DNA from: Chitinophagaceae bacterium
GTDB lineage: Bacteria; Bacteroidota; Bacteroidia; Chitinophagales; Chitinophagaceae
Assembly: GCA_027489035.1 (NCBI GenBank)
Contig: JAIYAN010000015.1
Location: 289,852-353,851 of the forward strand
Direction: 5' to 3'
Length of the DNA stretch: 64,000 nt
The notes beneath the pieces are model-generated. The model had not been told where the DNA came from and ran no database searches. It was given only the letters and a program-made list of their open reading frames with translations. Position 1 is the stretch's first letter; every line of letters starts with the position of its first letter. Made by a program: the position numbers and the translations under genes. This document shows, piece by piece, positions 24,809 through 34,921 of the stretch.

Positions 24809-26032
24809 TTGAAAAAAATAAATGCCATAATCAAGCAAAATATTGCAGGAAAACTGTTGAATCATTTCATCGTTTTTTGTATAAATGTGCTGATTGTAAG
24901 AAGGGTAGGTGCAAATTTTAGTGGGATTTATTTTAATGAATTATACATCATGAATACAATTGCTTTTGTATTCAGCTTTGGACTCGATTATTCAGCAATT
25001 GCTTGGGTTTCACGAGAGAATGCATTGTATCAAATCATTCGTAAAAAGCTAATTCAAGCTACTGTTTTCTTCGCTGTTTGCTTAATTGTTTTTGTCAGTT
25101 TATTTTTTAATAAAATTGAATTGTATTTACATCAACCCTGGTTTGGATTATGTTTGATGGGCGTCGGAAACTTAATGATGATACTTTTTCAAGGCTTATT
25201 GACATCCATTAAAAAGTTTAATTTTCAAAATTTGGTATTGGTTATTACAAATGTCATTTTTCTGTTTTTCTTGTATTTTTTTGCAACACCCAATCATCCC
25301 CAATTGATAGCGATAATTAGTCTAGGTTTTGGGACTTTGTATTTTTTACAAGGTCTAATTTTTTTATTGCAAAGCAATCATAAGATTCACGAAATAAGTC
25401 CCGATATTAATTGGCGTTCTTTTTATAAACATGGTTTTTTTATCATGGTTTCTTCAGTAATTTATTTTTGTTTTCTAAGGGTTGATAATTTTTTTGTTGC
25501 TAAATATTGCGATGTTGTTACGCTAAGTAATTATGTACAATGCGGTAAAATTGGACAATATTTTATTTACTTTTCTTCAATCATCAGTTCAACTTTGCTT
25601 CCTTTTGTAAGCACTGAAAAAATTGGTTCTGATTATAAGGCTTGGATGAAAATGATTAAACCTTATGCATTGCTGATTTGCGTTGCCGCTTTGATTTTAA
25701 TTGGAACTGGTCAAATCATATATCCTTTAATTTTTGGCGCTTCTTTTGGAGAAATGTATCAACTCATGTTTATTTTAATGCCTGGTTTTGTAGGTTTGGG
25801 ATTGCTTACTTTAATCAATGCCATTTATATCAATAACGGAAATATCAAAAAGATTTTTATTGGCGATTTATTGGGACTGTGCTTGGTTTTATTTTTAGAT
25901 TATTTGCTGATTCCTAAATATGGCGTTAACTCCGCGGCGATTATTAGCTCATCAGCTTATGTATTCGTATTTCTATTTTTATTGTTCGATTTAAAAAAAC
26001 AGTTTGTAAAAAACGAAGCTCCAAAAAATTAA
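24809..26032 (+). CDS. polysaccharide/lipid flippase-like membrane protein (Wzx/MATE type)
   Basis: A 407-residue integral membrane protein with about 12 hydrophobic helices. It opens KKINAIIKQNIAGKLLNHF and has the FFVAKYCDVVTLSNYVQCGKI block near residue 230, as in oligosaccharide flippases of the MOP superfamily. The start is a TTG at 24809; no ATG lies near enough. It is ten bases after tpiA and directly abuts the next gene (0-base gap), so it shares an operon with two small membrane proteins. The carried lipid-linked sugar is unknown. Confidence 0.75.
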   Translation: MKKINAIIKQNIAGKLLNHFIVFCINVLIVRRVGANFSGIYFNELYIMNTIAFVFSFGLDYSAIAWVSRENALYQIIRKKLIQATVFFAVCLIVFVSLFFNKIELYLHQPWFGLCLMGVGNLMMILFQGLLTSIKKFNFQNLVLVITNVIFLFFLYFFATPNHPQLIAIISLGFGTLYFLQGLIFLLQSNHKIHEISPDINWRSFYKHGFFIMVSSVIYFCFLRVDNFFVAKYCDVVTLSNYVQCGKIGQYFIYFSSIISSTLLPFVSTEKIGSDYKAWMKMIKPYALLICVAALILIGTGQIIYPLIFGASFGEMYQLMFILMPGFVGLGLLTLINAIYINNGNIKKIFIGDLLGLCLVLFLDYLLIPKYGVNSAAIISSSAYVFVFLFLLFDLKKQFVKNEAPKN

Positions 26033-26569
26033 ATGAGTTCAACTTTTCTATACAAATTATTAAAACACAGCAAATGGGCTTTTGCAGTTGTGATTTTATA
26101 TATAGTAATTTATTTCTTGTGTTTGTATAAAAAAATGGACATGGCTATGTTTCCATACAACAACATGTACAGTAATTCGCAAAATATAGAAACCAGTTGT
26201 TATTATATAAAATTAAATGGACAGCGCATTAATTATACGCAATTTATGTATTGGAAAAAGGATTTTTTAGAACAATCCGTAACAAAATATGCTGGCTATT
26301 TAAACCAACATCAAAATAATTATTTAAGTATTTACATTGATGAAAAAATAAAAAATAAAAAACAGAACTCAAAAATAAAAAAAGCTTTAACGCCCAATGT
26401 AGGGGATTTTAAAACTTGGGCAACTTGGTACGCATCTTATGCTAGAATACAGGTTCAACCAAATGATTATTTTGAATTGGTAAAATATAAGGTAGAAATT
26501 GAAAATGGAATGGCGGTAGTTCTAGATTCAAACGTTTTGTGTTCAACTAAAACTCAAAATGATGAATAA
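26033..26569 (+). CDS. membrane-anchored protein of unknown function, partner of the HTTM-like protein
   Basis: The 178-residue product has one N-terminal transmembrane helix (about 15-31) and a hydrophilic C-terminal domain outside the membrane. That domain contains FPYNNMYSNSQNIETSCYYIKLNGQRINY, rich in Tyr and Asn. It overlaps the next gene by 11 bases, so the two are translationally coupled. Proteins with similar position and topology often accompany HTTM-domain proteins in Bacteroidota; this is inference. No known fold recognised. Confidence 0.65.
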   Translation: MSSTFLYKLLKHSKWAFAVVILYIVIYFLCLYKKMDMAMFPYNNMYSNSQNIETSCYYIKLNGQRINYTQFMYWKKDFLEQSVTKYAGYLNQHQNNYLSIYIDEKIKNKKQNSKIKKALTPNVGDFKTWATWYASYARIQVQPNDYFELVKYKVEIENGMAVVLDSNVLCSTKTQNDE

Positions 26570-27371
26570 ATTTTTGACAACTCTTCGAACTGATTTTGCC
26601 AAACAATTGATTTTATTGGTATTTATTGAGTTTTTGATTTTTGAGATTTCGGGGGTTGGTTATACTTCATTTAGCAATGCGCCTTATTTTAATATTGGCG
26701 TAGATCCATTATATTGGATTTTTTACGGTCTGTTAATTCCTCAAACCATTATTAAATATCCATTAATAGCATTAATATTAGATTTTGCTACATTAGGATT
26801 TCTTTTGATTGCGCTCATAAAATTCAACAAAAAATGGATAGGATTTACCTTTTTTTTATTGATTTTGTATTATGTAACCCTTACCGGTTATCTCGGACAT
26901 CGAAATTTTCAATCTGGATTTGTTTTGGTTTTATTTCCTTTAATGTTTAAGTCCGAAAAAAACAAAATGTTTGCTTTTGAAGCACTACGTTATTGGATTT
27001 TGTTTTATTACACATCATCAGCTATTTTTAAATTTTTGGGGGATGGGGTTTTCAATACCAATCATCTAGGTAATATTTTAACCCAACAATTTTTGCCATA
27101 TTTTATTGAGCATAATTTGGGTGTAAGAACCTTGATAAACAGCTATTTAGTGAATTACAAAAACATGGCACAATTGCTTTTATTTGGTGCCATTATTTTT
27201 GAAATATCAACGTTTATTGGTTTTTTTACCAAAAAGTACGATAAGTTAATCGGTATTTTTCTAATTGCTTTTCATCTGTTTAATTGGTTATTAATGGATA
27301 TTTCACCATTTGGGCAATTGTCTATCTTGTCGATATTTTTTTTAATTCCCTTCAACGCAAAAAAAATATAA
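26559..27371 (+). CDS. HTTM-like integral membrane protein (vitamin K carboxylase-related fold)
   Basis: A 270-residue protein with about seven hydrophobic helices. The segment from HRNFQSGFVLVLFPLMF to RYWILFYYTSSAIFKFLGDG resembles the central part of HTTM proteins, relatives of the vitamin K-dependent gamma-carboxylase membrane domain. The lumenal domain of the animal enzyme is absent and may be supplied by the preceding 178-residue protein. Bacterial HTTM functions are largely unknown. Last gene of the flippase operon. Confidence 0.55.
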   Translation: MMNKFLTTLRTDFAKQLILLVFIEFLIFEISGVGYTSFSNAPYFNIGVDPLYWIFYGLLIPQTIIKYPLIALILDFATLGFLLIALIKFNKKWIGFTFFLLILYYVTLTGYLGHRNFQSGFVLVLFPLMFKSEKNKMFAFEALRYWILFYYTSSAIFKFLGDGVFNTNHLGNILTQQFLPYFIEHNLGVRTLINSYLVNYKNMAQLLLFGAIIFEISTFIGFFTKKYDKLIGIFLIAFHLFNWLLMDISPFGQLSILSIFFLIPFNAKKI

Positions 27372-27670
27372 TTTAATGGACAAATAATTATGATAGAAAA
27401 AAAATCAATATTATATTTGTATTAGAATTGAAATAATTATTTAAAAGTATTTTCCGTATCTATATTTTGTATTAATCCAAGATTCCAATTTAAAATCATT
27501 TTCCTTTAAATTCTATTTGAAATCCACAACATCTTAAACCAACATTGATTGGTGTTTTTTGATGTTGAATGTGGTTATTGAATTGAAACATTTTTTTTGC
27601 TTCATTAATTTAATTATTTGAAGATTTAAAAAGGCTAAAGTGAATAAAAATTAATTGTTTAAAATTACAA
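27372..27670. other. 299-base AT-rich intergenic stretch with a weak hairpin
   Basis: No open frame of interest. ACCAA (27538-27542) pairs with TTGGT (27549-27553), followed by GTTTTTT; with the outer AACATC and GATGTT arms (about 27528-27566) this may end the flippase operon transcript. The rest is probably the promoter region of the SGNH gene. Confidence 0.35.
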
Positions 27671-29419
27671 ATGAAAACGCTTCTTCTCTTAGTAACCATC
27701 TTCATTGCCTTTAAAGTCCATGCTGGGGATTCAGATGTGGTCAATTGCAATAGACCTTGGAGAATAGTCATTTTGGGTTCTTCAACAACTTTTGGAACAG
27801 GAGCTAGTTCTACCGATAGTAGTTTTGTTTCAAAATATCGAGCTTATATTAAAAGAAAAAATCCTTTAAACAACATTATTAATTATGGCATTCCTGGTTA
27901 TAGAACGTATCATAACTTAAGACCAACAGGGTACATACCACCGGAAAATAGGCCATATCCCAATACAGAATTTAATATTACAAATGCTTTATTAGATAAT
28001 CCAGATGCTATAATTATAAATATGCCATCAAATGATGCAGCAAATAATTATACATTGGATGAACAACAAGCAAATTTTGAAGCTACAATGCTTATTGCCG
28101 ATTCGCTAAATATTCCAGTTTGGGTTACAACAAGTCAACCAAGATTTTTCTTAAACACATCGCAAATGACCAATCTCAGAGACTTTAGAACCTGGGTGCT
28201 TACTCGTTTTGGAGATAAGGCGGTTGATTTTTGGGATGGAATTGCAACAGAAGAAGGTACCATTGCAAGTCAATATTATTTCGATAATGTGCATGTAAAT
28301 AATGCAGGTCATGAGGAGTTTTATAATCGATTAAAGCGAGAATGTATTTTAGATAGCCTTGCAAAAAGATATCTAGGAATATTAACCGTAAATGCGGGCA
28401 ATGATGTAACATTGAATTTGCCCACATCAAGTTGTCATTTACAAGCTGTTGCTACAAGTACCAACGCAACCATTTCATCTGTAACTTGGAATCAAATTTC
28501 AGGCCCTACATCATATCTTTTTTCTAATGCCTCAAGTTTATCGAACCAAGTTACTAATTTAATCAAGGGTACTTATCAATTCGAATTATTGGTATCTGAT
28601 AGCAAAAATAATATTGCTCGAGATACGATTTCAATTGTGGTGGCATGTGACACTTCTTCAATAACTTATAGTACAACCAATGTTTCGATTTGTTCCTATA
28701 ATTTCCCATACAATTGGAATGGCACCAATTACTATGCAGTTGGGACATACAATCAAACACTTACTAATTATTTGGGATGCGACTCAATAGCTACGTTAAA
28801 TATTTCATTGGCATCTTGTCAAGCATTTACATTTACAGTAAAGGCTATTTTAGAAGGATATTATAATAGTTCAACTTCGCAAATGAACCCAGTTTTGTTT
28901 AATTTAAATCAGATAACGGACTCAAGTATTGTTGATTACATTAGCATTGAGATTTGGCATCCTGATGACTTAGTAGAGTCAATACCTACATTTTCTATTA
29001 ACACACTAATAAACAAAAATGGATTCGCAACTATATCATTACCGACTAATTTATCAGGTGGGTATTATTATATTTCAATTAAACACAAAAATAGTTTAGA
29101 AACCTGGAGTGCGAATACGGTTAGATTATTATCTAGCACAACCTATGATTTCAGTAATAATTTATCAAAAGCATACAGCAATGGTAATAATGTTCCAATG
29201 AAATATATTTCTCCAGGTAAATATGCTCTTTTTTCAGGAGATGTAAATCAAGATGGAACGATAAATTCAGATGATTTACAACTAATAGAAAATAATTCAA
29301 AAAACCTGCAATATGGGTATCTAAAAAATGATATGAATGGTGATGGTGTTATTGACATTCATGACATGCAAATCATTGAAAATAATAAAATTTTATTTTT
29401 AAATAAGGCAAGACCTTAG
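27671..29419 (+). CDS. secreted SGNH/GDSL hydrolase with PKD-like and dockerin-like C-terminal modules
   Basis: A 582-residue extracellular protein. Signal peptide MKTLLLLVTIFIAFKVHAG. The SGNH esterase domain (about 28-235) has the block I serine in ILGSSTTFGTG (S38), the SND of block III in NMPSNDAANN, and block V D205-xx-H208 in FDNVHVNNAGH. Next come a PKD-like domain (about 240-330, TVNAGNDVTLNLP) and a Cys-containing repeat (about 337-385). A beta module with ISIKHKNSLETWSA follows (about 390-515). Last are two calcium-loop repeats (GDVNQDGTINSDD and NDMNGDGVIDIHD), dockerin-like. Likely a carbohydrate or lipid esterase. It lacks the usual T9SS sorting domain; the final module may replace it. 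Confidence 0.85.
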   Translation: MKTLLLLVTIFIAFKVHAGDSDVVNCNRPWRIVILGSSTTFGTGASSTDSSFVSKYRAYIKRKNPLNNIINYGIPGYRTYHNLRPTGYIPPENRPYPNTEFNITNALLDNPDAIIINMPSNDAANNYTLDEQQANFEATMLIADSLNIPVWVTTSQPRFFLNTSQMTNLRDFRTWVLTRFGDKAVDFWDGIATEEGTIASQYYFDNVHVNNAGHEEFYNRLKRECILDSLAKRYLGILTVNAGNDVTLNLPTSSCHLQAVATSTNATISSVTWNQISGPTSYLFSNASSLSNQVTNLIKGTYQFELLVSDSKNNIARDTISIVVACDTSSITYSTTNVSICSYNFPYNWNGTNYYAVGTYNQTLTNYLGCDSIATLNISLASCQAFTFTVKAILEGYYNSSTSQMNPVLFNLNQITDSSIVDYISIEIWHPDDLVESIPTFSINTLINKNGFATISLPTNLSGGYYYISIKHKNSLETWSANTVRLLSSTTYDFSNNLSKAYSNGNNVPMKYISPGKYALFSGDVNQDGTINSDDLQLIENNSKNLQYGYLKNDMNGDGVIDIHDMQIIENNKILFLNKARP

Positions 29420-29480
29420 TATAAATTTCACATTTATTTATTACTTTGCATAACAATTCAATTAAAAAAATAATTTAAAA

Positions 29481-32231
29481 ATGAAAAAATTTATTACTCA
29501 ATTGGGTAGACTTATTTTAGTTACAATGTTATTTTCAACGTTTAGCAACTTTACAAAAGCTCAAAGTGGAAATTTAACTGTAAATGCAGGTGCAAATGTT
29601 TCACTTGTTTTGCCTCAAAATAGTACTTCAATTACTGCAGTGGCTAACTCAACTGGTAACATTACTGGATATAGCTGGGTTAAAATAGTTGGCCCAAGTG
29701 TATATACGCTGTCGAATGAAAATACATCAACTGTTTCTGTATCAAATTTAGTTGAAGGGGCGTATTCATTTGAAGTAACCGTTACAGATGATTTATCAAA
29801 TGTTCAAAAAGATACAGTTGTTGTAACCTTAAGCACTAGAATTTTAATAGACTTTGGAAGCGCTACAACAGCGTCTCCTGATGTCAATAATAATTATTGG
29901 AATAATGTTATTTCAGCAAATAATGGCGTTAAATTGACAAGTTCTGTTACTACAAATAATATCTTGAATTCTTTGGGATTTGAAGTTGTAAACAGAATAG
30001 ATGGTACTTTTAACATCGCTGGATTTGGTGTTAATACAGCAAATACTACAGGTGCAGTAGGAGATTATCCAAACTCAGCAACTACTGATTATGCTTTTGC
30101 ACATAATTCTGGAACAAACGGAAAATGGAAATTAACCGGATTGGATTCAGGGTCAGTTTATACGGTGAAGTTTTGGGGGAGTAGAACAGGCGATTTATCT
30201 TCAAAAGAAATAGAAATCAAACGTGAAGAGGAGAGTGTTTATCAATCTTACGAAGCACAAGGAAACACAGATTTCAACAGGGCTGCTGTATTTGTATTTA
30301 GTGGAACAAGTGAAATGATTTTTGATATTCGTGTAAAATCTGGTAGTACATTTGGTTATATTGGTTTAATAGATATCATGAAATATGATAGTACCAATTC
30401 ACCAAACATCAGTCCTGTAGCACATGCAGGTAATGATATTTCTTTGGTATTGCCTACAAATTCAACAAGTTTAAGCGGAGCAAGTTCTGTTGATCCTGAT
30501 GGAACAATTATCGCATACAGCTGGAGAAAAATTCTTGGACCAAATTCTTATAATATTGCGTCTCCAAATTCTGCAACCACTGTAATTAACAATCTTGTTG
30601 GAGGGGTATATCAATTTGAATTATCTGTAACTGATAACAATGGTGCAATTTCTTTAGATACTGTAATGATTCAAGTTGGTGCTAGAATCTTATTTGATTT
30701 TGGAAGGTCAACTTCTACTACTGCTTCTCCAGATGAAAATAGCAACTATTGGAATAATGTTACAAGTGGTACAAACGGAGTTAAAATTACAGATGCAATT
30801 AATACAAACAATGTTTCAACAGGCATTTCAATGGAAGTTGTTAATAGAATTGATGGTACGTTTAACGTTGGAGGATTAGCCGTAAACACAAATACAGAAT
30901 TCCCTAATGGTGTTGGTGCTATTGGTGATTATGTAGCTTCAGCTACTGCAGATTATGTATTTGCTCACCCTAGTGCTACAAATGGTCAATGGAAATTTGC
31001 AGGGTTAGATCCATCGAAAACATACAATTTTAAATTCTGGGGATCTAAAGCAATCAATGTGCCAAGAATCATTGAAATAAAAACATCAGAATCTTCAACT
31101 TGGAAATCTTACGATGCTACTAACAATGCAGACTTTAATAGAGCAGCAACATTTTTAATAACTGGAAAAACAGAACAGATTTTTGATGTTAGGGTACAAG
31201 CAGCTAGCAGTTTCGGATATATTAGTGTAGTTGATATAAATTACACAACAACTTGCAGACCTACTACTAGTACTACCACTATCACTGCTTGTGGTAGCTA
31301 TGAATGGAATGAAAATTTATATACAGCTAGTGGAACTTATAATTTCATTTCAACAAATGCAACAGGTTGTGATTCTACACAAACTTTAAATTTAACCATT
31401 ATTAATCCTTCTGTTGTAGATGCGGGAGCAGACCAAGTTATTACAGATACCAGCTCAGCTACTTTAGCGGGTGTTGTAACAAGTGATTATTCTACAGCTA
31501 CTTGGACTTTAGGAACTGGAACATTTGCTCCAGATAATTCAAATTTAAATGCAGTATATACGCCAAGTGCTAGTGAAATATCTGCAGGGTTTGCAGTTTT
31601 AGCACTAGAAGCTAATAGTACAACTTGTGGATTGGTTACTGATTCGGTGACAATATATATCACTAATACAACTCCTGTAACTTTATTAAGTTTCAAAGGT
31701 TCAAAAACTAAAGTTGGCAACGAGTTAACTTGGAGCACATCTAGTGAAACAAATAACAATGGTTTTGAAGTATTACAATCTAATAATGGAAGATCATTTA
31801 TTAAAATTGGATATGTAGTTTCAAAAGCAGTTAACGGAAATAGCAACAATGTGCTTAGTTACAATTTTGTAGACAATACAACTTTAGGTCAAGCTAAATA
31901 TTACAGATTGAATCAATTGGGATCAGATAACAGAAATCAATTAAGTGCTATAGTATTTATCAAAGGTGATAATACAAACACATACACATTGAATTTTGTT
32001 AGTCCTAATCCTGCTCAAAATTTTGTAAATGTAAACATTGCATCTACTGTTAAAGAAAATGTACGTTTAATGGTTTGTGATGCAACTGGTAAAAATGTAT
32101 TTTCTCAAAATGCAACATTAGTCTCTGGTAATAACAACATTCAGATTAACGTAAATAAATTACCTGTAGGAAATTATTTCATTAAAATTTCCGGATCAAA
32201 TCAAATTGTTGCTTCATTTATCAAAAATTAA
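29481..32231 (+). CDS. large T9SS cargo protein with duplicated PKD plus beta-sandwich modules
   Basis: A 916-residue secreted protein. Signal peptide to about residue 28. Two copies of a unit follow: a PKD-like domain (about 30-117 and 313-400), then a module of about 190 residues that opens RILIDFG / RILFDFG and contains NYWNNV, EVVNRIDGTFN and DFNRAA. The module resembles malectin/galactose-binding-type beta-sandwiches. A Cys repeat (about 592-645, ACGSYEWNENLYTASGTY), a further Ig-like region, the common LLSFKGSKTKVGNELTW domain and a T9SS type A sorting domain (SPNPAQNFVNVNI to VGNYFIKI) complete it. No catalytic residues were seen, so adhesion or glycan binding is likely. It follows the SGNH gene by 61 bases. 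Confidence 0.85.
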   Translation: MKKFITQLGRLILVTMLFSTFSNFTKAQSGNLTVNAGANVSLVLPQNSTSITAVANSTGNITGYSWVKIVGPSVYTLSNENTSTVSVSNLVEGAYSFEVTVTDDLSNVQKDTVVVTLSTRILIDFGSATTASPDVNNNYWNNVISANNGVKLTSSVTTNNILNSLGFEVVNRIDGTFNIAGFGVNTANTTGAVGDYPNSATTDYAFAHNSGTNGKWKLTGLDSGSVYTVKFWGSRTGDLSSKEIEIKREEESVYQSYEAQGNTDFNRAAVFVFSGTSEMIFDIRVKSGSTFGYIGLIDIMKYDSTNSPNISPVAHAGNDISLVLPTNSTSLSGASSVDPDGTIIAYSWRKILGPNSYNIASPNSATTVINNLVGGVYQFELSVTDNNGAISLDTVMIQVGARILFDFGRSTSTTASPDENSNYWNNVTSGTNGVKITDAINTNNVSTGISMEVVNRIDGTFNVGGLAVNTNTEFPNGVGAIGDYVASATADYVFAHPSATNGQWKFAGLDPSKTYNFKFWGSKAINVPRIIEIKTSESSTWKSYDATNNADFNRAATFLITGKTEQIFDVRVQAASSFGYISVVDINYTTTCRPTTSTTTITACGSYEWNENLYTASGTYNFISTNATGCDSTQTLNLTIINPSVVDAGADQVITDTSSATLAGVVTSDYSTATWTLGTGTFAPDNSNLNAVYTPSASEISAGFAVLALEANSTTCGLVTDSVTIYITNTTPVTLLSFKGSKTKVGNELTWSTSSETNNNGFEVLQSNNGRSFIKIGYVVSKAVNGNSNNVLSYNFVDNTTLGQAKYYRLNQLGSDNRNQLSAIVFIKGDNTNTYTLNFVSPNPAQNFVNVNIASTVKENVRLMVCDATGKNVFSQNATLVSGNNNIQINVNKLPVGNYFIKISGSNQIVASFIKN

Positions 32232-32248
32232 TCAATAATATTTTCATT

Positions 32249-32279
32249 AAAAAAGCCATCCATAAGGGTGGCTTTTTTA
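32249..32279 (+). terminator. terminator of the T9SS cargo gene
   Basis: AAAAAAGCCATCC pairs with GGGTGGCTTTTTT (one G-T pair) around a four-base loop, ending in a T run. Confidence 0.9.
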
Positions 32280-32393
32280 ATTTTGCGATTGAATAAAACC
32301 TTGTTTAATAAACTGTTTTGATTAGTTAATTGGTTGATAGAAAAAATTAGCTTTTAAGAGACAAACAAGAAAATATACAAATGGCAATATGAA

Positions 32394-32426
32394 TTGGAAT
32401 TTTCCATTTAAAATGACCTATTTTTG
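32394..32426 (+). promoter_or_regulatory. promoter of lepA
   Basis: TATTTTTG (32419-32426) matches TAnnTTTG exactly, and TTG at 32394 lies 22 bases upstream, near the expected -33 spacing. Confidence 0.55.
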
Positions 32427-32450
32427 TTTACTCAAAGTGTAAAGTAGCCC

Positions 32451-34268
32451 ATGAAGAAAATTAGAAATTTTTGCATCATTGCCCATATTGATCACGGAAA
32501 AAGTACCTTGGCTGATCGTTTATTGCAAACCACCAACACTGTTGGAGAGAGAGAAATGCAGGCGCAGGTTCTAGATGATATGGACTTGGAAAGAGAGAAA
32601 GGCATCACCATTAAAAGTCATGCCATTCAAATTAACTATCCATATAAAAAAACAACAAACCCAAATGCCGTTGAGGATGGCATTTACACATTGAATTTAA
32701 TTGACACGCCAGGCCACGTAGATTTTAGCTATGAAGTTAGTCGTGCATTAGCCGCATGTGAAGGCGCATTGCTTTTGGTTGATGCAACTCAAGGTATTCA
32801 AGCCCAAACCATCAGTAATTTATATTTAGCTATTGAAAACGATTTGGAAATCATTCCCATCATCAACAAAATTGATATGGATGGTGCAATGATTCCAGAA
32901 GTAAAAGATCAAATCATAGATTTAATTGGCTGTAAAGAAGAAGATATTTTATTGGCAAGTGGAAAATCTGGAATCGGAATTGAAGAAATTTTACAAGCCA
33001 TTTGCGAAAGAATACCAGCCCCAACTGGAGACCCCGATGCACCTTTGCAAGCCTTGATTTTTGATAGTGTGTTCAATAGTTTTAGGGGGATTATAGTGTA
33101 CTACAGAATATTTAATGGCTCTATTAAAAAAGGAGATAAAGTTAAATTTTTCAGTACCGATAACGAATACTATGCAGATGAGGTGGGTATTTTAAAAATG
33201 TCGTTAGATAAAAGAGATCAGGTTTTTTGTGGCGATGTGGGATATATTATCACCGGTATAAAAAATGCAAAAGAAGTAAAAGTAGGAGATACCTTAACAA
33301 ATGTTATTAACCCAACGGATAAGCGCATTGATGGTTTTGAAGATGTAAAACCAATGGTATTTGCGGGTATATTTCCGGTAGATACTGATAAGTTTGAAGA
33401 GCTCAGAGATTGTATGGAAAAATTACAACTCAATGATGCTTCACTAACTTTTGAACTCGAAACCTCACAAGCACTTGGATTTGGATTTAGATGTGGATTC
33501 TTGGGCTTGTTACACATGGAAATTATTCAGGAAAGATTAGAACGCGAATTCAATCAAACTGTAATTACAACTGTACCAAACGTAAGTTTTATTGCATACA
33601 CCAACAAGGGCGAAAAAATAGACGTACACAACCCAATTACGCTTCCTGATCCTACAAGAACAGAACGAATTGAGGAGCCTTTCATCAGAGCGCAAATCAT
33701 TACCAAGCCAGATTATATTGGAAATATCATGACGCTTTGCATTAGTAAAAGAGGTATGCTAATCAGTCAGGGTTATCTTACACCTACAAGGGTTGAGTTG
33801 ATTTTTGAAATGCCATTAACGGAGATTGTTTTTGATTTTTACGATAAATTAAAATCTCAAACCAGAGGTTATGCTTCTTTTGATTATCAGCCAATAGGGT
33901 TTAGAGAAAGTGATATTGTGCGTATGGACATTTTGTTGAATGGCGAAAAAGTGGATGCTTTGAGTGCGCTTATTCACAGAAGCCGTTCACACGAATTTGG
34001 TCGCAAACTATGCGAAAAATTAAAAGAGTTATTGACCCGTCAACAATTCCAAATAGCTATACAAGCGGCAATTGGGGCAAAAGTTATTGCTAGGGAAAAT
34101 ATCAGTGCCATGCGAAAAGATGTAACCGCAAAATGTTATGGTGGTGATATCAGCCGTAAACGTAAACTCTTAGAAAAGCAAAAAGAAGGAAAGAAAAGAA
34201 TGCGTCAAATTGGAAATGTAGAAATTCCACAAGAAGCATTTTTAGCGGTGTTGAAGTTGGATGATTAA
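32451..34268 (+). CDS. lepA: elongation factor 4 (LepA), ribosome-associated GTPase
   Basis: LepA/EF4 is a translational GTPase that acts on ribosomes during biogenesis or stress. The 605-residue protein begins [19 protein letters not shown], with the G1 loop at about 11-19. It has DTPGHVDF (G3), NKIDMDGA (G4), the EF-G-like domains, and the LepA-specific C-terminal block [19 protein letters not shown] (here [18 protein letters not shown]). Length matches the family (about 600). Confidence 0.98.
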   Translation: MKKIRNFCIIAHIDHGKSTLADRLLQTTNTVGEREMQAQVLDDMDLEREKGITIKSHAIQINYPYKKTTNPNAVEDGIYTLNLIDTPGHVDFSYEVSRALAACEGALLLVDATQGIQAQTISNLYLAIENDLEIIPIINKIDMDGAMIPEVKDQIIDLIGCKEEDILLASGKSGIGIEEILQAICERIPAPTGDPDAPLQALIFDSVFNSFRGIIVYYRIFNGSIKKGDKVKFFSTDNEYYADEVGILKMSLDKRDQVFCGDVGYIITGIKNAKEVKVGDTLTNVINPTDKRIDGFEDVKPMVFAGIFPVDTDKFEELRDCMEKLQLNDASLTFELETSQALGFGFRCGFLGLLHMEIIQERLEREFNQTVITTVPNVSFIAYTNKGEKIDVHNPITLPDPTRTERIEEPFIRAQIITKPDYIGNIMTLCISKRGMLISQGYLTPTRVELIFEMPLTEIVFDFYDKLKSQTRGYASFDYQPIGFRESDIVRMDILLNGEKVDALSALIHRSRSHEFGRKLCEKLKELLTRQQFQIAIQAAIGAKVIARENISAMRKDVTAKCYGGDISRKRKLLEKQKEGKKRMRQIGNVEIPQEAFLAVLKLDD

Positions 34269-34283
34269 TTTCAACTTCACTTT

Positions 34284-34895
34284 TTAATTTTTCGCCTTCC
34301 TTTTTATACTACAACCTACGCTTTTTGTATCTGGAATAGAAACTGCTTTTCCTTGCGAAATTTCGGTCATTGCTTCAACCAAATGATTGCGTGTTACAGC
34401 AGCAGCATCAGTTGCATTATCATCAATTGCCCCATGATAAACCAGTTTCATATTTTTATCAAACAAAAAACATTCAGGTGTTCTATTTGCGCCAAATGCA
34501 TCAGCTACTTGATAATCTTTATCAACTACATAAAAACAATTCAATTTTTTTTCTATCGCAAATTCTTGCATCGATTTGTAGCTGTCTTCGCCATTGCGAT
34601 AAGCTTCGTTGCTGTTTAAAACAATCATTCCAAAATCAAGTTTTGTGGTAAAATCTGATAGATTTGAAATGCGTTCTTCATTTTTAATAACGTAAGGGCA
34701 TGTATTGCAACTAAACATGACCAATACGCCATTGCCTTTTACGGCATCTTTCATACTGAGATCTTTTCCAGATACATCAAGCATTTTATGTTCTTGCATG
34801 GGCATATCGGAACCGATAGGAAGTAATAAGTTTGATTTTAATGCCATTAAACAAAAGCAACCTAAAAGGCAAAACAAGAATGTGACTTTTTTCAT
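34284..34895 (-). CDS. exported thioredoxin-fold (AhpC/TSA-like) protein
   Basis: A 203-residue protein with an N-terminal hydrophobic signal or anchor (FLFCLLGCFCLMALKSNLLL) and a peroxiredoxin/thioredoxin fold. The active-site motif is SCNTCPYV, with C63 and C66, and the cis-proline region appears as GANRTPECFLFD. The CxTCPY form is typical of the redoxin family proteins of unknown partner in Bacteroidota. It converges on lepA. Confidence 0.8.
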   Translation of the reverse strand: MKKVTFLFCLLGCFCLMALKSNLLLPIGSDMPMQEHKMLDVSGKDLSMKDAVKGNGVLVMFSCNTCPYVIKNEERISNLSDFTTKLDFGMIVLNSNEAYRNGEDSYKSMQEFAIEKKLNCFYVVDKDYQVADAFGANRTPECFLFDKNMKLVYHGAIDDNATDAAAVTRNHLVEAMTEISQGKAVSIPDTKSVGCSIKRKAKN

Positions 34896-34921
34896 AAAAT
34901 GTAATATTTGAGATTTTAAAA

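Noticed and set aside
31487..31849. 120-residue minus-strand frame inside the T9SS cargo gene
   Set aside because: Shadow of the real coding frame, with no domain or start signal.
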